55,404 bases of DNA from Chitinophagaceae bacterium. GTDB taxonomy: Bacteria; Bacteroidota; Bacteroidia; Chitinophagales; Chitinophagaceae. The number at the start of each line of letters is the position of its first letter. Positions within the stretch are counted from its first letter, which is position 1. The position numbers and the translations under genes were made by a program. The stretch is from positions 1 to 55,404 of the forward strand of contig CANFLL010000015.1 in the NCBI GenBank assembly GCA_947447825.1, read 5' to 3'. A model generated the notes under the pieces. It worked only from the letters and a program-made list of their open reading frames with translations, was not told the origin of the DNA and did not search any database. This document shows, one piece after another, positions 10,284-20,964 of the stretch.

Positions 10284-11087
10284 ATGGCAAGAATAATAGG
10301 AATAGCGAATCAAAAGGGCGGTGTAGGAAAAACTACTACAGCAATTAATGTAGCGGCAAGCTTGGCAGTGCTAGAATACAGGACATTGCTTGTGGATGCT
10401 GACCCACAGGCAAATAGCACTACAGGCACAGGCTTCGATTTGCACAATATTACTAGTAGTTTATATGACTGCATGGTGAACAATGTGCGAGCAGAAGATG
10501 TGATACTGAAGAGCGATATTCCACATTTGGATATTATTCCTAGTCATATAGATTTGGTGGGTGCGGAAATAGAGATGATTAATTATCCTAACCGTGAAAA
10601 TGTAATGAAAAACATATTGGCTCCTATTGGCGATCGATATGATTTCATTATTATTGATTGTTCGCCATCTCTTGGGTTAATTACTGTAAACTCTTTAGTA
10701 GCTTCTAACAGTGTAATCGTTCCTGTGCAATGTGAGTTTTTTGCATTAGAAGGATTAGGGAAATTATTAAACACCGTAAAGATTGTGCAAAGCAGATTGA
10801 ACCCTCCTTTACAAATTGAGGGCATTTTGATGACAATGTACGATGGGCGTTTACGTTTGTGTAATCAGGTGGTAAGTGAGTTGAGAAGACACTTTGATGA
10901 TATTGTTTTTGCAACTATCATACATAGAAACACCAAACTGAGTGAAGCACCTAGCGTTGGTAAACCTGTTATTTTGTATGATTCTGATAGTAAGGGAGCG
11001 AACAACTATTTGAACCTTGCAAAGGAAATACTTCAAAAGAACGAAATGACCAAGATGACGAATGAAGAAAGAGTGATTAGCCATTAG
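10284..11087 (+). CDS. parA: ParA chromosome-partition ATPase (Soj-like)
   Basis: This 267-residue protein is the ATPase that moves or positions replicated chromosome origins together with ParB. It has the deviant Walker A motif KGGVGKTT at residues 11-18 (both lysines present), a Walker A' region LLVDADPQANST near residues 37-48, and Walker B IIIDCSPSLG near 124. It lacks the N-terminal HTH domain of plasmid ParA proteins, as expected for chromosomal Soj types. parB follows after 134 bp, then a DUF5683 gene and dapB, a gene order common in Bacteroidota. The C-terminal tail carries a 14-bp repeat that runs across the stop codon. Confidence 0.95.
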   Translation: MARIIGIANQKGGVGKTTTAINVAASLAVLEYRTLLVDADPQANSTTGTGFDLHNITSSLYDCMVNNVRAEDVILKSDIPHLDIIPSHIDLVGAEIEMINYPNRENVMKNILAPIGDRYDFIIIDCSPSLGLITVNSLVASNSVIVPVQCEFFALEGLGKLLNTVKIVQSRLNPPLQIEGILMTMYDGRLRLCNQVVSELRRHFDDIVFATIIHRNTKLSEAPSVGKPVILYDSDSKGANNYLNLAKEILQKNEMTKMTNEERVISH

Positions 11088-11130
11088 TGGTTAGTTATTA
11101 GTGGTTAGTTATTAGTGGTTAGTTATTAGT
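11083..11130. repeat. 14-bp tandem repeat across the parA stop codon
   Basis: Three copies and a part of ATTAGTGGTTAGTT start at 11083; the parA stop TAG (11085-11087) lies inside the first copy. The same wording recurs near 28966 and 31642-31690 between other genes, so it looks like a spreading low-complexity spacer rather than a coding repeat. Confidence 0.8.
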
Positions 11131-11221
11131 AAATTGAGGAAAGAAGAATAGTTTTTAGAAATTAGTTGTGTAAATGTGTTTCCTAAAAGTGATTTACTGA
11201 GGGATAAAGCAATAAAATAAG

Positions 11222-12142
11222 ATGGCATCTTCCAAATTAAAACAAGATTTATTGGGCAAAGGCATACGCTCTTTGTTGAACAATATAGATACAGATCTGC
11301 AGACAACTGCGGGAAAGCTAAAGAATGAAGTGGTGGAGCAAGTAACTACTTCTACTCGTATTGCTTTAGATAATATTTCGGTTAATCCTAAACAGCCTCG
11401 TCGCGATTTTGATGAAACTGCCCTTAATGAGCTTGCGGCATCCATTAAAATACACGACATCATTCAACCGCTTACCGTTACTCAATTAGAGAATGGACAC
11501 TATCAACTAATTGCAGGCGAACGCAGATATAGAGCTAGTAAGATTGCTGGTTTAATAGATGTTCCGGTTTACATTAGACAAGCAAATGACAGTGAATTGC
11601 TGGAACTTGCCTTGCTGGAAAACTTGCAAAGAGAAAACCTGAATGCAGTAGAAATTGGGTTGAGCTATAAGCGTATGATGGACGAACTTAACTTTACCCA
11701 AGAGCAAGTGGCTGAAAGGATGGGGAAAGAACGCAGCACAGTAACCAACTACATTCGGTTATTGAAACTTCCACCAGACATTCTTTTATCTGTTCGCAAT
11801 GGTGGATTAAGTATGGGTCATGCAAGGGCTTTAATAAACATTGATACGGTGGACAAGCAATTGTTTGTTTTCCATGAAATAAAGTCGAAAGAACTGAGTG
11901 TTCGGCAAACAGAAGAATTAGTAAGAAAACTTTATAAAACTGAGAAATCTTCTTCGTCAACGCCAAATACGAATACACTACCTCCTGCTTACAAAAAGAT
12001 AGAAGACAATTTGGCTTCGCATTTTAGTACTAAGGTAAAGATGGTGGTGGGTAAAAACGGCACTGGTAGCATTACATTAGAATACTTCTCATTAGAAGAA
12101 CTGAATAAGATTTTAGATCAGATGCAAGTTGTGGTTAGTTAA
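11222..12142 (+). CDS. parB: ParB chromosome-partition protein
   Basis: This 306-residue ParB/Spo0J-family protein binds parS sites and spreads along DNA as a CTP-dependent clamp. It shows the N-terminal ParB domain (ISVNPKQPRRDFD near residues 46-58), the clamp/CTP motif GERRYRAS near 100, a helix-turn-helix FTQEQVAERMGKERSTV near 158-174, and a C-terminal dimerisation region after 260. The N-terminal 30 residues, with GKGIRSLL, resemble the ParA-interacting end. It lies in an operon with parA upstream and the DUF5683 gene 8 bp downstream. No parS site was found in the window. Confidence 0.95.
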   Translation: MASSKLKQDLLGKGIRSLLNNIDTDLQTTAGKLKNEVVEQVTTSTRIALDNISVNPKQPRRDFDETALNELAASIKIHDIIQPLTVTQLENGHYQLIAGERRYRASKIAGLIDVPVYIRQANDSELLELALLENLQRENLNAVEIGLSYKRMMDELNFTQEQVAERMGKERSTVTNYIRLLKLPPDILLSVRNGGLSMGHARALINIDTVDKQLFVFHEIKSKELSVRQTEELVRKLYKTEKSSSSTPNTNTLPPAYKKIEDNLASHFSTKVKMVVGKNGTGSITLEYFSLEELNKILDQMQVVVS

Positions 12143-12150
12143 TCTCGTGT

Positions 12151-12816
12151 ATGCCGATATACCGTATATTATTACTTATTGTTTTGTTTTGTACGTCAGA
12201 TATGTGTTTGAATGCACAACGTGTTAATAGACAAGACTCTCTTAATAAGATATCTTTAGCTAAAGATTCTTTAAAGGGATACGCTATTAATGATACTAGT
12301 AGTAAGAAGAAACACATTCCTAGAATTGCTACCATCAGATCCGCCATCTTTCCTGGATGGGGGCAAGCATACAACCATGAATATTGGAAGATACCCATTG
12401 TTTGGGCGGCTGTTGGTATACCTATTTATACCTTTTTTTATAATGACAGCTATTATAAAAAAACAAGTTATGCTTATGGCATAAAATATCGGCAATACTT
12501 AAATGCAAGCGACACAGCAGATTTGCATACCATTGACCCTCAACTTAAAAACCTTGACATTTATTCTCTACAGATTTATAGAAATGCTTTTAGAAAAGAT
12601 AGGGACTATTCTATATTGTGGTTTTTTATCCTTTGGGGAGTTAATGTGGTGGATGCAACAGTATTTGCCCATCTGAAAGATTTCGATGTAAGTAGGGATT
12701 TAAGTATTCGTGTTACCCCAAATCTTAATAATATGACAGGTACACCTAGTTTGAGTTTGGCACTGGTAAACAAAAGGAAAGAACATAAAATGAGCAGTTT
12801 AGTATATAAATTTTAA
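12151..12816 (+). CDS. DUF5683 domain protein
   Basis: This 221-residue protein starts with a signal peptide or anchor (about 1-22, ending CLNA). The central part RSAIFPGWGQAYNHEYWKIP followed by a hydrophobic helix is the recognisable DUF5683 core, and a second hydrophobic segment (YSILWFFILWGVNVVDA) follows. The function is unknown. In Bacteroidota this family is regularly found between parB and dapB, exactly as here (8 bp after parB, 5 bp before dapB), so it is co-transcribed with chromosome partition and lysine/peptidoglycan precursor genes; a cell-envelope role is an inference from that position only. Confidence 0.85.
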   Translation: MPIYRILLLIVLFCTSDMCLNAQRVNRQDSLNKISLAKDSLKGYAINDTSSKKKHIPRIATIRSAIFPGWGQAYNHEYWKIPIVWAAVGIPIYTFFYNDSYYKKTSYAYGIKYRQYLNASDTADLHTIDPQLKNLDIYSLQIYRNAFRKDRDYSILWFFILWGVNVVDATVFAHLKDFDVSRDLSIRVTPNLNNMTGTPSLSLALVNKRKEHKMSSLVYKF

Positions 12817-12821
12817 TACGA

Positions 12822-13538
12822 ATGAAGATAGCATTGATTGGTTATGGCAAAATGGGTAAGGCAATAGAAGAAATTGCTGTTGCAAAAGGACATGAAATTG
12901 TTTTAAAGTTAGATATTAGCAACCCTGAGGATTTCACAACTGACAATTTAGCGAAATGCGATGTTGCCATTGAGTTTACGAGTCCGCATAGTGCTGTTGA
13001 AAATTTAAAGAAATGTTTTGCTGCTGGTCTTCCTGTGGTTTGTGGTAGTACAGGATGGCTTGCAAAGTGGGATGAGATAGCCAATGATTGTAACCAAAAT
13101 AATGGGTCGTTGGTTTATGCTAGCAATTATAGCATTGGTGTTAATTTGTTCTTTGAATTGAATACATATCTTGCTAAGTTGATGAATAAATACAGTGACT
13201 ATGAGGTGTCGCTAGATGAAATACATCATACCCAGAAGAAAGATTCTCCAAGTGGAACTGCCATTACTTTGGCAGAACAAGTATTGGCTGGTATTCCTAG
13301 AAAGAAACAATGGGTTAATCATTTGAGCGATAATGAGGATGATTTAGAAATAATTAGTGAGCGTATAGACCCTGCACCAGGTACACACAAAATAAAATAT
13401 CATTCGGCAATTGATGACATAGAAATCATCCACACGGCTCACAATAGGAAAGGTTTTGCTGGTGGGGCTGTGTTAGCGGCTGAGTTTATTGTTGGTAAAA
13501 AAGGTATTTATGACATGAAACAAGTATTGGGGCTATAG
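12822..13538 (+). CDS. dapB: 4-hydroxy-tetrahydrodipicolinate reductase
   Basis: This 238-residue enzyme reduces 4-hydroxy-tetrahydrodipicolinate with NAD(P)H in the lysine/diaminopimelate pathway. It has an N-terminal Rossmann motif GYGKMG (residues 7-12), CGSTGW near 84, and the substrate/catalytic signature EIHHTQKKDSPSGTA near 142-156 with the paired histidines and lysine. The length is at the short end for DapB but usual in Bacteroidota. It is the last gene of the par operon and is followed by a hairpin terminator. Confidence 0.95.
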   Translation: MKIALIGYGKMGKAIEEIAVAKGHEIVLKLDISNPEDFTTDNLAKCDVAIEFTSPHSAVENLKKCFAAGLPVVCGSTGWLAKWDEIANDCNQNNGSLVYASNYSIGVNLFFELNTYLAKLMNKYSDYEVSLDEIHHTQKKDSPSGTAITLAEQVLAGIPRKKQWVNHLSDNEDDLEIISERIDPAPGTHKIKYHSAIDDIEIIHTAHNRKGFAGGAVLAAEFIVGKKGIYDMKQVLGL

Positions 13539-13554
13539 GTGATGAATGGAATTG

Positions 13555-13591
13555 AAAAGCTCTTTTTTAGTTACATTATGGAGCTTTTTTT
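13555..13591 (+). terminator. Intrinsic terminator after dapB
   Basis: AAAAGCTC and GAGCTTTT form an 8-bp stem around an 18-base loop, followed by more T residues, 16 bp after the dapB stop. Confidence 0.65.
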
Positions 13592-13810
13592 AACCGCAAA
13601 GCTTTACGCAAAGAAGATACAAAAGGAGATTTGATTAAGGCAAATCGTTTTACCTTATACAGGCTCACAGATGGGAGTAAGAAAGGTAGTGGGAGTTTTG
13701 TTTGAAGCTAACTATTTGCTTGGGACTTTAAATAAATGATTGCATATTGCAGGATAGAACAATAGCTTAATAAGGTTCACTTTAGAAATAATATATAAAT
13801 AAGATTCACA

Positions 13811-14533
13811 ATGGGAAGAATTTTTGAAGTACGTAAGGCCACCATGTTTGCACGTTGGGATAGAATGGCCAAACAGTTTACCCGTATAGGAAAAGAAATA
13901 GTTATTGCTGTTAAAGCAAGCGGACCAGACCCAGCAACAAACCCCGCACTAAGACGTTGCTACCAGAATGCAAGAAGCGTTGGTATGCCTAAAGATCGTG
14001 TGGAAGCAGCCATTAAAAGGGCGATGGGAAAAGATACCGCAAACTATGAAGAGATACTTTATGAAGGATATGCGCCACATGGTGTAGCATTATTGGTAGA
14101 AACTGCTACCGATAACCACGTGCGTACTGTTGCCAACGTGAAGAGTCATTTCAATAAAGGAAATGGTGCTTTGGGTAATAGTGGAAGCGTAAGTTTTCAA
14201 TTTAAGAAAGTAGGAAGTTTCAAATTAAAGCCAGAAGGATTGAGTCTTGATGATCTTGAACTAGAATTGATAGACCATGGTTTGGATGAGATAGGAGAGA
14301 GCGTTGGTGAAAACGGTGAAGAGATTTTAGTATTACGTTGTGCGTTTACCGACTTTGGTAACTTACAAAAAGCATTGGAAGATAAAAATATTTCTCCTAT
14401 TAGTGCCGAACTAGAATGGATCCCCACAACGACGGTTCCAGTAACTGACGAGCAAGCAGAAGATGTGAGTAAGTTGATTGAGAGATTGGAGCAGGATGAA
14501 GACGTTAATAAGGTGTTCCATAACATGGGATAA
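13811..14533 (+). CDS. YebC/PmpR (TACO1) family protein
   Basis: This 240-residue protein has the family's conserved start ([29 protein letters not shown]), the [31 protein letters not shown] block near residues 40-70, and the [14 protein letters not shown] motif near 83-96. YebC proteins were long annotated as DNA-binding regulators; newer work links them to translation of proline-rich stretches. The N-terminus differs a little from the classic GHSKW start. It stands alone between the dapB terminator and a DCC-family gene. Confidence 0.9.
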   Translation: MGRIFEVRKATMFARWDRMAKQFTRIGKEIVIAVKASGPDPATNPALRRCYQNARSVGMPKDRVEAAIKRAMGKDTANYEEILYEGYAPHGVALLVETATDNHVRTVANVKSHFNKGNGALGNSGSVSFQFKKVGSFKLKPEGLSLDDLELELIDHGLDEIGESVGENGEEILVLRCAFTDFGNLQKALEDKNISPISAELEWIPTTTVPVTDEQAEDVSKLIERLEQDEDVNKVFHNMG

Positions 14534-14587
14534 ACTTACTCATTGACAATTGGTAGTTGATATTGTTCGATTTTATAATTATCAATT

Positions 14588-14983
14588 ATGAATATTATTC
14601 TTTTTGATGGGCTTTGTAATCTTTGCAGTAGTAGTGTTCAGTTTGTAATTAAACATGACACCAAAGCTGTATTTAAGTTTGCTTCCCTTCAAAGTGAAAT
14701 AGGGCAAAAGTTGTTATTGGATAATGGCATTCCCATTACTAATAACAACTTTTCTTCTTTTATATTGATAGAAGATCATTCGATATATAAAGAATCTACT
14801 GCTGCACTTAGAGTGGCAAGAAAACTAAATGGCTTATGTCCATTACTGTATGCTGCCATCATCATTCCCCCTTTCATTAGGAATGCATTTTACCAATTCA
14901 TTGCATCAAATAGATATAAATGGTTTGGCAAAAAAGATACCTGCTGGCTGCCTACTAAAGAATTAATAGATAGGTTTTTATGA
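14588..14983 (+). CDS. DCC-family (DUF393) thiol-disulfide oxidoreductase-like protein
   Basis: This 131-residue protein has the DCC signature DGLCNLCSSSVQFV at residues 5-18, with the CxxC-like pair Cys8/Cys11... spacing typical of the family (DGxCxLC). The rest, including FASLQSEIGQKLL and a hydrophobic C-terminal half, matches DUF393 proteins. The family has a thioredoxin-like fold and a predicted redox role; the substrate is unknown. It follows yebC by 54 bp, separated by an AT-rich linker, and need not share its transcript. Confidence 0.85.
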   Translation: MNIILFDGLCNLCSSSVQFVIKHDTKAVFKFASLQSEIGQKLLLDNGIPITNNNFSSFILIEDHSIYKESTAALRVARKLNGLCPLLYAAIIIPPFIRNAFYQFIASNRYKWFGKKDTCWLPTKELIDRFL

Positions 14984-15076
14984 ATATCTGGTATAAAGTA
15001 TTATCAAAACAAGTTTAGTAATTTGATACTAAATGAATTATTATTTTGACTTTAAACCCAGAACTTACAATTCTAG

Positions 15077-15682
15077 CTAATTTATCCTTCTAAAAGTTAT
15101 ATTTATTCTTGGTTGGCAAGGTTTAGTGCTCTTGGGTAGTTGATGCAGCCAATTATGCTGTGTGGAATCACTCATAATTAATAAACTATTGTTTGTGAGC
15201 AGTAAGGATTTTGTGGTTTTAGGCACTCGTTTATGTTTAAATTGAAAAGTCCTCGTTTCTCCAAAAGAAAGTGAAGCAATTACAGGATTTATACCTAATT
15301 CGGGTTCATCATCACTATGCCAACCCATACTATCTTTCTCATTTCTATATAGATTCAATAAAGCCGCATTGAATGTACTATCAGCAGCTTTTTCTACAGC
15401 TTTCTTTAACTCGTTAAGCAAATGGGTGAAGGGAAGTGGAACATTTACTAACCCTGAATACTTATACACTTTCCCTTCCTCACCATACCAAGCCGTCAAT
15501 CTTGGGAAATCAAGGTATTTGCCATACATTTTCATTCCCTCTTGCCGCCATTCAATCTCATTAAAAAGTTGTGCGTAAAGTTGATTTGGTATTTCTTCTA
15601 AAAGGAAGTTATTGTATAGATAAACTTCTCCATCAAATGGAAGTAGATTATCAGTGTCAGATTCAAATATGGGGAGCTGCAT
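15077..15682 (-). CDS. alkB: AlkB-like Fe(II)/2-oxoglutarate dioxygenase
   Basis: This 201-residue AlkB-family enzyme oxidatively removes alkyl groups from bases such as 1-methyladenine and 3-methylcytosine. The iron ligands are visible as WHSDDEPELG (His and Asp) and QHNWLHQL (distal His), and the 2-oxoglutarate-binding arginines in PRINITFRRI. PRLTAWYG and NAALLNLYRNEKDSMGWHSD are the usual substrate-lid and core motifs. It begins three bases after the stop of the small gene upstream, so the two are probably co-transcribed. Confidence 0.92.
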   Translation of the reverse strand: MQLPIFESDTDNLLPFDGEVYLYNNFLLEEIPNQLYAQLFNEIEWRQEGMKMYGKYLDFPRLTAWYGEEGKVYKYSGLVNVPLPFTHLLNELKKAVEKAADSTFNAALLNLYRNEKDSMGWHSDDEPELGINPVIASLSFGETRTFQFKHKRVPKTTKSLLLTNNSLLIMSDSTQHNWLHQLPKSTKPCQPRINITFRRIN

Positions 15683-15685
15683 TCC

Positions 15686-16009
15686 TTAGTTTAGTTGAAC
15701 GGCAGGTAAACGATAATGCTGACTATCATAAACAAATAATTCCTCAACATCATAATCCCAATATTTATATAAAGGCGATTTTGCCAAATAATTAGCTACT
15801 TCTGTTTTAGTTTCACTATTAAAAGTCACCCAACTTGTTTGAGATTCCATACTTACGGCATAACTGTCAATGATTCCTTTATTCATTAAATAGTTAATGT
15901 AGGTTCGATGAGCAGGAACTAAAGTCATAAACTCATCATCCATTGAAAACTTAATAATTGCTTGGAACTTTTTCATGACCATTCTTTTATTGGGGTTAAT
16001 CAACAGCAA
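15686..16009 (-). CDS. Small protein of unknown function, paired with alkB
   Basis: This is a 96 to 107-residue protein. The likely start is the Met at 15976 (MKKFQAIIKFSMDDEFM), since the upstream 11 residues are untypical. The pattern of a short beta strand with an N-terminal lysine-rich start and YLMNKGIIDSYAVSM resembles small alpha/beta-barrel (YCII or muconolactone-isomerase-like) proteins, but I cannot name a family. It lies directly upstream of alkB, with three bases between stop and start. Confidence 0.6.
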   Translation of the reverse strand: MLLINPNKRMVMKKFQAIIKFSMDDEFMTLVPAHRTYINYLMNKGIIDSYAVSMESQTSWVTFNSETKTEVANYLAKSPLYKYWDYDVEELFVYDSQHYRLPAVQLN

Positions 16010-16335
16010 TTATGCCGCATTGTTTTAAATCTGCCAAAGTAACAATGTAATGTTAAGTGTCCAAATTTATGTAAAGGGATTATGATAAAGAAGCTATTTA
16101 ACAAAATGAGAAAAGCAGGGATTAATGTTTCAACTATTTAGCTAAGGCACAACATAAAGTCTGACATAGTCACATAGTTTTTTTAGAATTAATAAAGTTC
16201 ATACAAAAATCCTACTTCGAAGCATTTGGTGTTCCCTTTGAAATAAAGTCACAGAGAAGTAAAGAATAAATTATTAAGGTTTTATTCAGAAAATTATATT
16301 TTGAGAACAGACGGATTTAAGCTTATTGTAAAAGA
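16010..16335. other. Intergenic spacer
   Basis: Nothing convincing was seen apart from degenerate phrases such as AGTCACAGAGAAGTAAAG that recall the relic R1-like repeats. Confidence 0.3.
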
Positions 16336-16371
16336 ATCCACTCAGAAATGCTAAAATGCTTCCGAGTGGAT
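16336..16371 (-). terminator. Terminator of the encapsulin operon
   Basis: ATCCACTC and GAGTGGAT form an 8-bp stem that can extend inward through GGAAGCAT/ATGCTAAAAT-like pairing. On the minus strand it is followed by TCTTTT. It lies 10 bp beyond the cysteine desulfurase stop. Confidence 0.6.
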
Positions 16372-16380
16372 ACTAATTGT

Positions 16381-18381
16381 CTATTTTCTTGCACCTTTTA
16401 AACGCCAAAGGGTAGCAACTAATCTGTCTATATCAGAACAAGTGTTGTAGAATGCTAATGAAGGGCGAACGGTACTTTCTAACCCAAAGCGTCTTAGAAT
16501 GGGCTGAGCACAGTGATGACCTGTACGAACAGCAATACCTTCTTGGTTGAGTGCCTGACCAACTTCATCATTGGTATAACCATCCAATACAAAGGAAGAA
16601 ACGCTTGTCTTTTCTTTTGCAGTTCCTATCAACTTTAATCCTGGAACATCTTTTAATAAATGAGTGGTATATTCCAATAAATAATGTTCGTATTGAAATA
16701 TATTATCAATGCCTAACTTGTTTACATAGTCTAAAGCCGCACCCAATCCTACCGCATCAGCGATGTTTCCTGTTCCTGCTTCAAAACGACCAGGTGTATT
16801 GTGGTATTGGGTATGTTCAAAGGTTACATCTTTAATCATATTGCCCCCACCTTGCCAAGGATCGGTTGCATTCAGCAAATCTTCTTTGCCATATAACACA
16901 CCAATACCAGTAGGACCAAAGACTTTATGACCAGAGAAAACAAACCAATCAGCATTCAATGCTACAACATTGGTGCGGATATGAGAAACCGATTGTGCAC
17001 CATCTAACAAAACCTTTGCCCCTGCCTGATGAGCCATCTCTATGATGATATTAGCAGGGGTAATAGTACCCAACGCATTAGAAACCTGCGTAAAGGAAAC
17101 AATCTTAGTTTTATTATTTAGCAATTTAGCATACTCATCCAACAAAACCTGTCCGCTATCATCTACCGGAATCACCCGAAGCTTTAAGCCTTTCTTAACT
17201 GCCAATTGTTGCCAAGGAACAATGTTTGCATGATGCTCTAAGTGACTAACTATAATTTCATCACCCGGTTGAAGGTATTGTTCGCCATAACTTTTAGCCA
17301 CCAGATTAATAGCTTCGGTAGTACCACGAACAAACACAATCTCATTTGGTGATGCGGCACCAATAAAGGTTTGCACTTTCTTTCTAGCGTCCTCATAAGC
17401 ATCTGTGGCGCGAGCGGCTAATTCATGAGCGGCACGATGAATATTTGAATTTTCGTGCTGATAGAAACAGCTGATACGATCAATAACCTGTTGAGGCTTT
17501 TGAGTAGTAGCAGCATTATCCAACCATACAATTGGTTTACCATTCACCTTTTCATTCAGAATAGGAAAATCTTTTTTTACCAGATTTATATCAAACCCAA
17601 AAGAAGGAAACTGAGCGGATTGATGTCCATTATTCTTTACAGCAGGATAAGAAGGCAATTGAGAAGTGTGTCCATTAGATGGAATATTCTTTCCCTCCAA
17701 AAAATAATAAGAAGGAGAATCTGCCAAACCTAATCCTCCAAAACCATCAGTAGGCAGTTGAGAAGAAGAAGTTTTATTGATACCCGCTAATACCAAACTT
17801 AAATCTAATCCGTAAGCTTCCGCTTCAAAAGGCAAATACTCTTCTAAAACATTTGCTGGGGAAAAAGTACTATCTCCTTTTACGCCGGCATTGTTACCTC
17901 CCTTCAAATTATTATCGGGGAAACTAGTTTGCGGGTTGTGAATATCAATATTATTCCCATGCTGAACACCTGCCGATGGAGAAGCTCCACTTCCTGCAAC
18001 AGAAGCTGGAATACGACCACCGTGATCGCTATGGTATTGAGGTGCATTCACCTCTTTTGCATCAACACTATTGTTTTTGAAAGATTCATTCTGCAAAACC
18101 GAAGGTGAAACTCCCACTCCAACAGCTGATGGAGGTGCGGCTACTTCACTGCCATAAGGAGTAGAAGGTATGGAAGGTGGTGTAGCAGGAGGTGCTAAAT
18201 CGAAACCGTTACCTTGCGAAAACAAGGAATCGTAACCAGAGGGCGAAGGTGGGGAAGCAGATGGAGACAATGCCTCCACTCCCTGCACACTTCCGCTATC
18301 TAGCGACCTGAAAAACTGATTTGCCAGCTTCTCGAGTGCAGATACATCCGGTAATCCGGTATTATCAATACTTGTACTCAT
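16381..18381 (-). CDS. Encapsulin cargo: cysteine desulfurase with long disordered N-terminus
   Basis: This 666-residue protein has two parts. Residues 1-262 are rich in Pro, Ser, Gly and Asn and probably disordered, apart from a short amphipathic helix (DVSALEKLANQFFRSL, 12-27) and a second ordered patch (VLEEYLPFEAEAYGLDLSLV, 178-197). Residues 263-666 are a SufS-type class V aminotransferase fold. The PLP lysine is Lys486 in SGHKVFGPTG and the persulfide cysteine is Cys624 in RTGHHCAQP. The reaction is L-cysteine to alanine plus enzyme-bound sulfur. Such N-terminal extensions target cysteine desulfurases into family 2A encapsulins. The start codon overlaps the shell gene by 17 bp, so translation is coupled. 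Confidence 0.95.
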   Translation of the reverse strand: MSTSIDNTGLPDVSALEKLANQFFRSLDSGSVQGVEALSPSASPPSPSGYDSLFSQGNGFDLAPPATPPSIPSTPYGSEVAAPPSAVGVGVSPSVLQNESFKNNSVDAKEVNAPQYHSDHGGRIPASVAGSGASPSAGVQHGNNIDIHNPQTSFPDNNLKGGNNAGVKGDSTFSPANVLEEYLPFEAEAYGLDLSLVLAGINKTSSSQLPTDGFGGLGLADSPSYYFLEGKNIPSNGHTSQLPSYPAVKNNGHQSAQFPSFGFDINLVKKDFPILNEKVNGKPIVWLDNAATTQKPQQVIDRISCFYQHENSNIHRAAHELAARATDAYEDARKKVQTFIGAASPNEIVFVRGTTEAINLVAKSYGEQYLQPGDEIIVSHLEHHANIVPWQQLAVKKGLKLRVIPVDDSGQVLLDEYAKLLNNKTKIVSFTQVSNALGTITPANIIIEMAHQAGAKVLLDGAQSVSHIRTNVVALNADWFVFSGHKVFGPTGIGVLYGKEDLLNATDPWQGGGNMIKDVTFEHTQYHNTPGRFEAGTGNIADAVGLGAALDYVNKLGIDNIFQYEHYLLEYTTHLLKDVPGLKLIGTAKEKTSVSSFVLDGYTNDEVGQALNQEGIAVRTGHHCAQPILRRFGLESTVRPSLAFYNTCSDIDRLVATLWRLKGARK

Positions 18382-19291
18382 GGTATTTACCTATTTCTAC
18401 ATCGTCTAAAACAGCAATAGCATCATCAACCAAAACTGCTAGAGAACAATACAATGAAACTAAATAAGAAGCAATTGCTTTCTCGTTGATACCCATAAAA
18501 CGAACGGATAATCCGGGAGTTTGTTCCCCTTGCAAACCTGGTTGGAAGAGACCTACAACACCTTGTCGACTCTCGCCTGTGCGAAGTAATATAATTTTAG
18601 ACTTGCCATTTTCGATAGGTAATTTATCGGAAGGAATCAATGGAATACCTCTCCAAGTAAGAAATTGTGAACCAAATAAAGAAGTTGTTGGTGGAGGAAC
18701 ACCGCGACGTGTACATTCACGACCAAAAGCGGCAATTGCTTTTGGGTGCAACAGGAAGAAGCCAGGTTCTTTCCAAACTTTAGCAATCAATTCATCAAAA
18801 TCGTCAGGAGTAGGTGCACCTGAACGTGTGCTAATTCTTTGAGAAGGGGCTACACTGTGCAATAAACCATAATCTTTATTGTTTATCAATTCACTTTCTT
18901 GACGTTCTTTAATAGTTTCTATCGCCAAACGAAGTTGCTCACTGATTTGATTGTAAGGTTTACTATACAAATCCGACACACGGGTGTGTACATCTACAAT
19001 TGTTTGAACAGCCGCAAGGTTATACTCACGAGGATTTTCGATATAATCCACAAATGTTTGCGGAAGTGTGCGTTCATCACGCGCCGAACAGTCTACTTCA
19101 ATAGCAGTGGCATCTTTTACTTTATTTAGACGATAAACACCAGATTCTACTGGAACCCAGTTTAATAACTTTGTCAACCAACGTGGACTGATGGTGACCA
19201 TCTGAGGAACTGTACGGGTAGCAATCGCCAACTGCCGGGCGGCCACATCACCCAAGGCAGTCTGTTGGGTGTTCTTAGTTAAATTTGCCAT
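18365..19291 (-). CDS. Family 2A encapsulin nanocompartment shell protein (SrpI-like)
   Basis: This 308-residue protein matches the SrpI-type HK97-fold shell. Its start (LGDVAARQLAIATRTVPQM, residues 13-31), the RTLPQTFVDYIENPREYNL stretch, the E-loop region with VAPSQRISTRSGAPTPDD, and LFGSQFLTWRGIPLIPSDKLP are typical. It should assemble into an icosahedral protein shell around the cysteine desulfurase encoded directly downstream. It sits 52 bp after metY in the same direction. There is no cNMP-binding insertion, which separates it from family 2B. Sulfur starvation induces SrpI in cyanobacteria; here regulation probably comes from the promoter upstream of metY. Confidence 0.95.
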   Translation of the reverse strand: MANLTKNTQQTALGDVAARQLAIATRTVPQMVTISPRWLTKLLNWVPVESGVYRLNKVKDATAIEVDCSARDERTLPQTFVDYIENPREYNLAAVQTIVDVHTRVSDLYSKPYNQISEQLRLAIETIKERQESELINNKDYGLLHSVAPSQRISTRSGAPTPDDFDELIAKVWKEPGFFLLHPKAIAAFGRECTRRGVPPPTTSLFGSQFLTWRGIPLIPSDKLPIENGKSKIILLRTGESRQGVVGLFQPGLQGEQTPGLSVRFMGINEKAIASYLVSLYCSLAVLVDDAIAVLDDVEIGKYHEYKY

Positions 19292-19343
19292 AGTGTTACT
19301 TTTTTAAAGATTAAATGTATAAATAAATAATTATCATTTTTAA

Positions 19344-20684
<1,341 letters not shown>

Positions 20685-20742
20685 TTATTCTATTTTAATA
20701 ATAGACTGATTGTGAAATTTAAGTTTGTGATTATATTTTTAG

Positions 20743-20782
20743 CAAATATATAGGCTTAATTTAATCCTACCAAATAGGTAGG
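20743..20782 (-). promoter_or_regulatory. metY-encapsulin promoter with palindromic operator candidate
   Basis: On the minus strand a TTTG -33 element (20771-20774) and an exact TATATTTG -7 box (20743-20750) are 20 bp apart, a fit to the Bacteroidota sigma-A promoter. The palindrome CCTACCAAATAGGTAGG (20766-20782) overlaps the -33 element. A repressor binding there would block the promoter. An Rrf2-type (CymR/IscR-like) sulfur regulator is a guess based on the target genes. The leader before the metY ATG is about 90 bases. Confidence 0.6.
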
Positions 20783-20964
20783 TTAATGTATTTATAAAAT
20801 AATATTTTTTAATAATAACGCTCGCTATTGTTTAGTTAAGATAGAAGAAAAATAATCGTAAAGTGATCTATTAACTTGTGTAAAATAAGTTTGAATATAA
20901 GAACGAATAGGAGGTTTGTATTTTTAAATTAATTTTAATTTGATGGAATAGAATATCAGAAGAG

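Noticed and set aside
9865-12150. Search for parS sites around parAB
   Set aside because: No TGTTTCACGTGAAACA-like palindrome was seen, so no origin or centromere is claimed.
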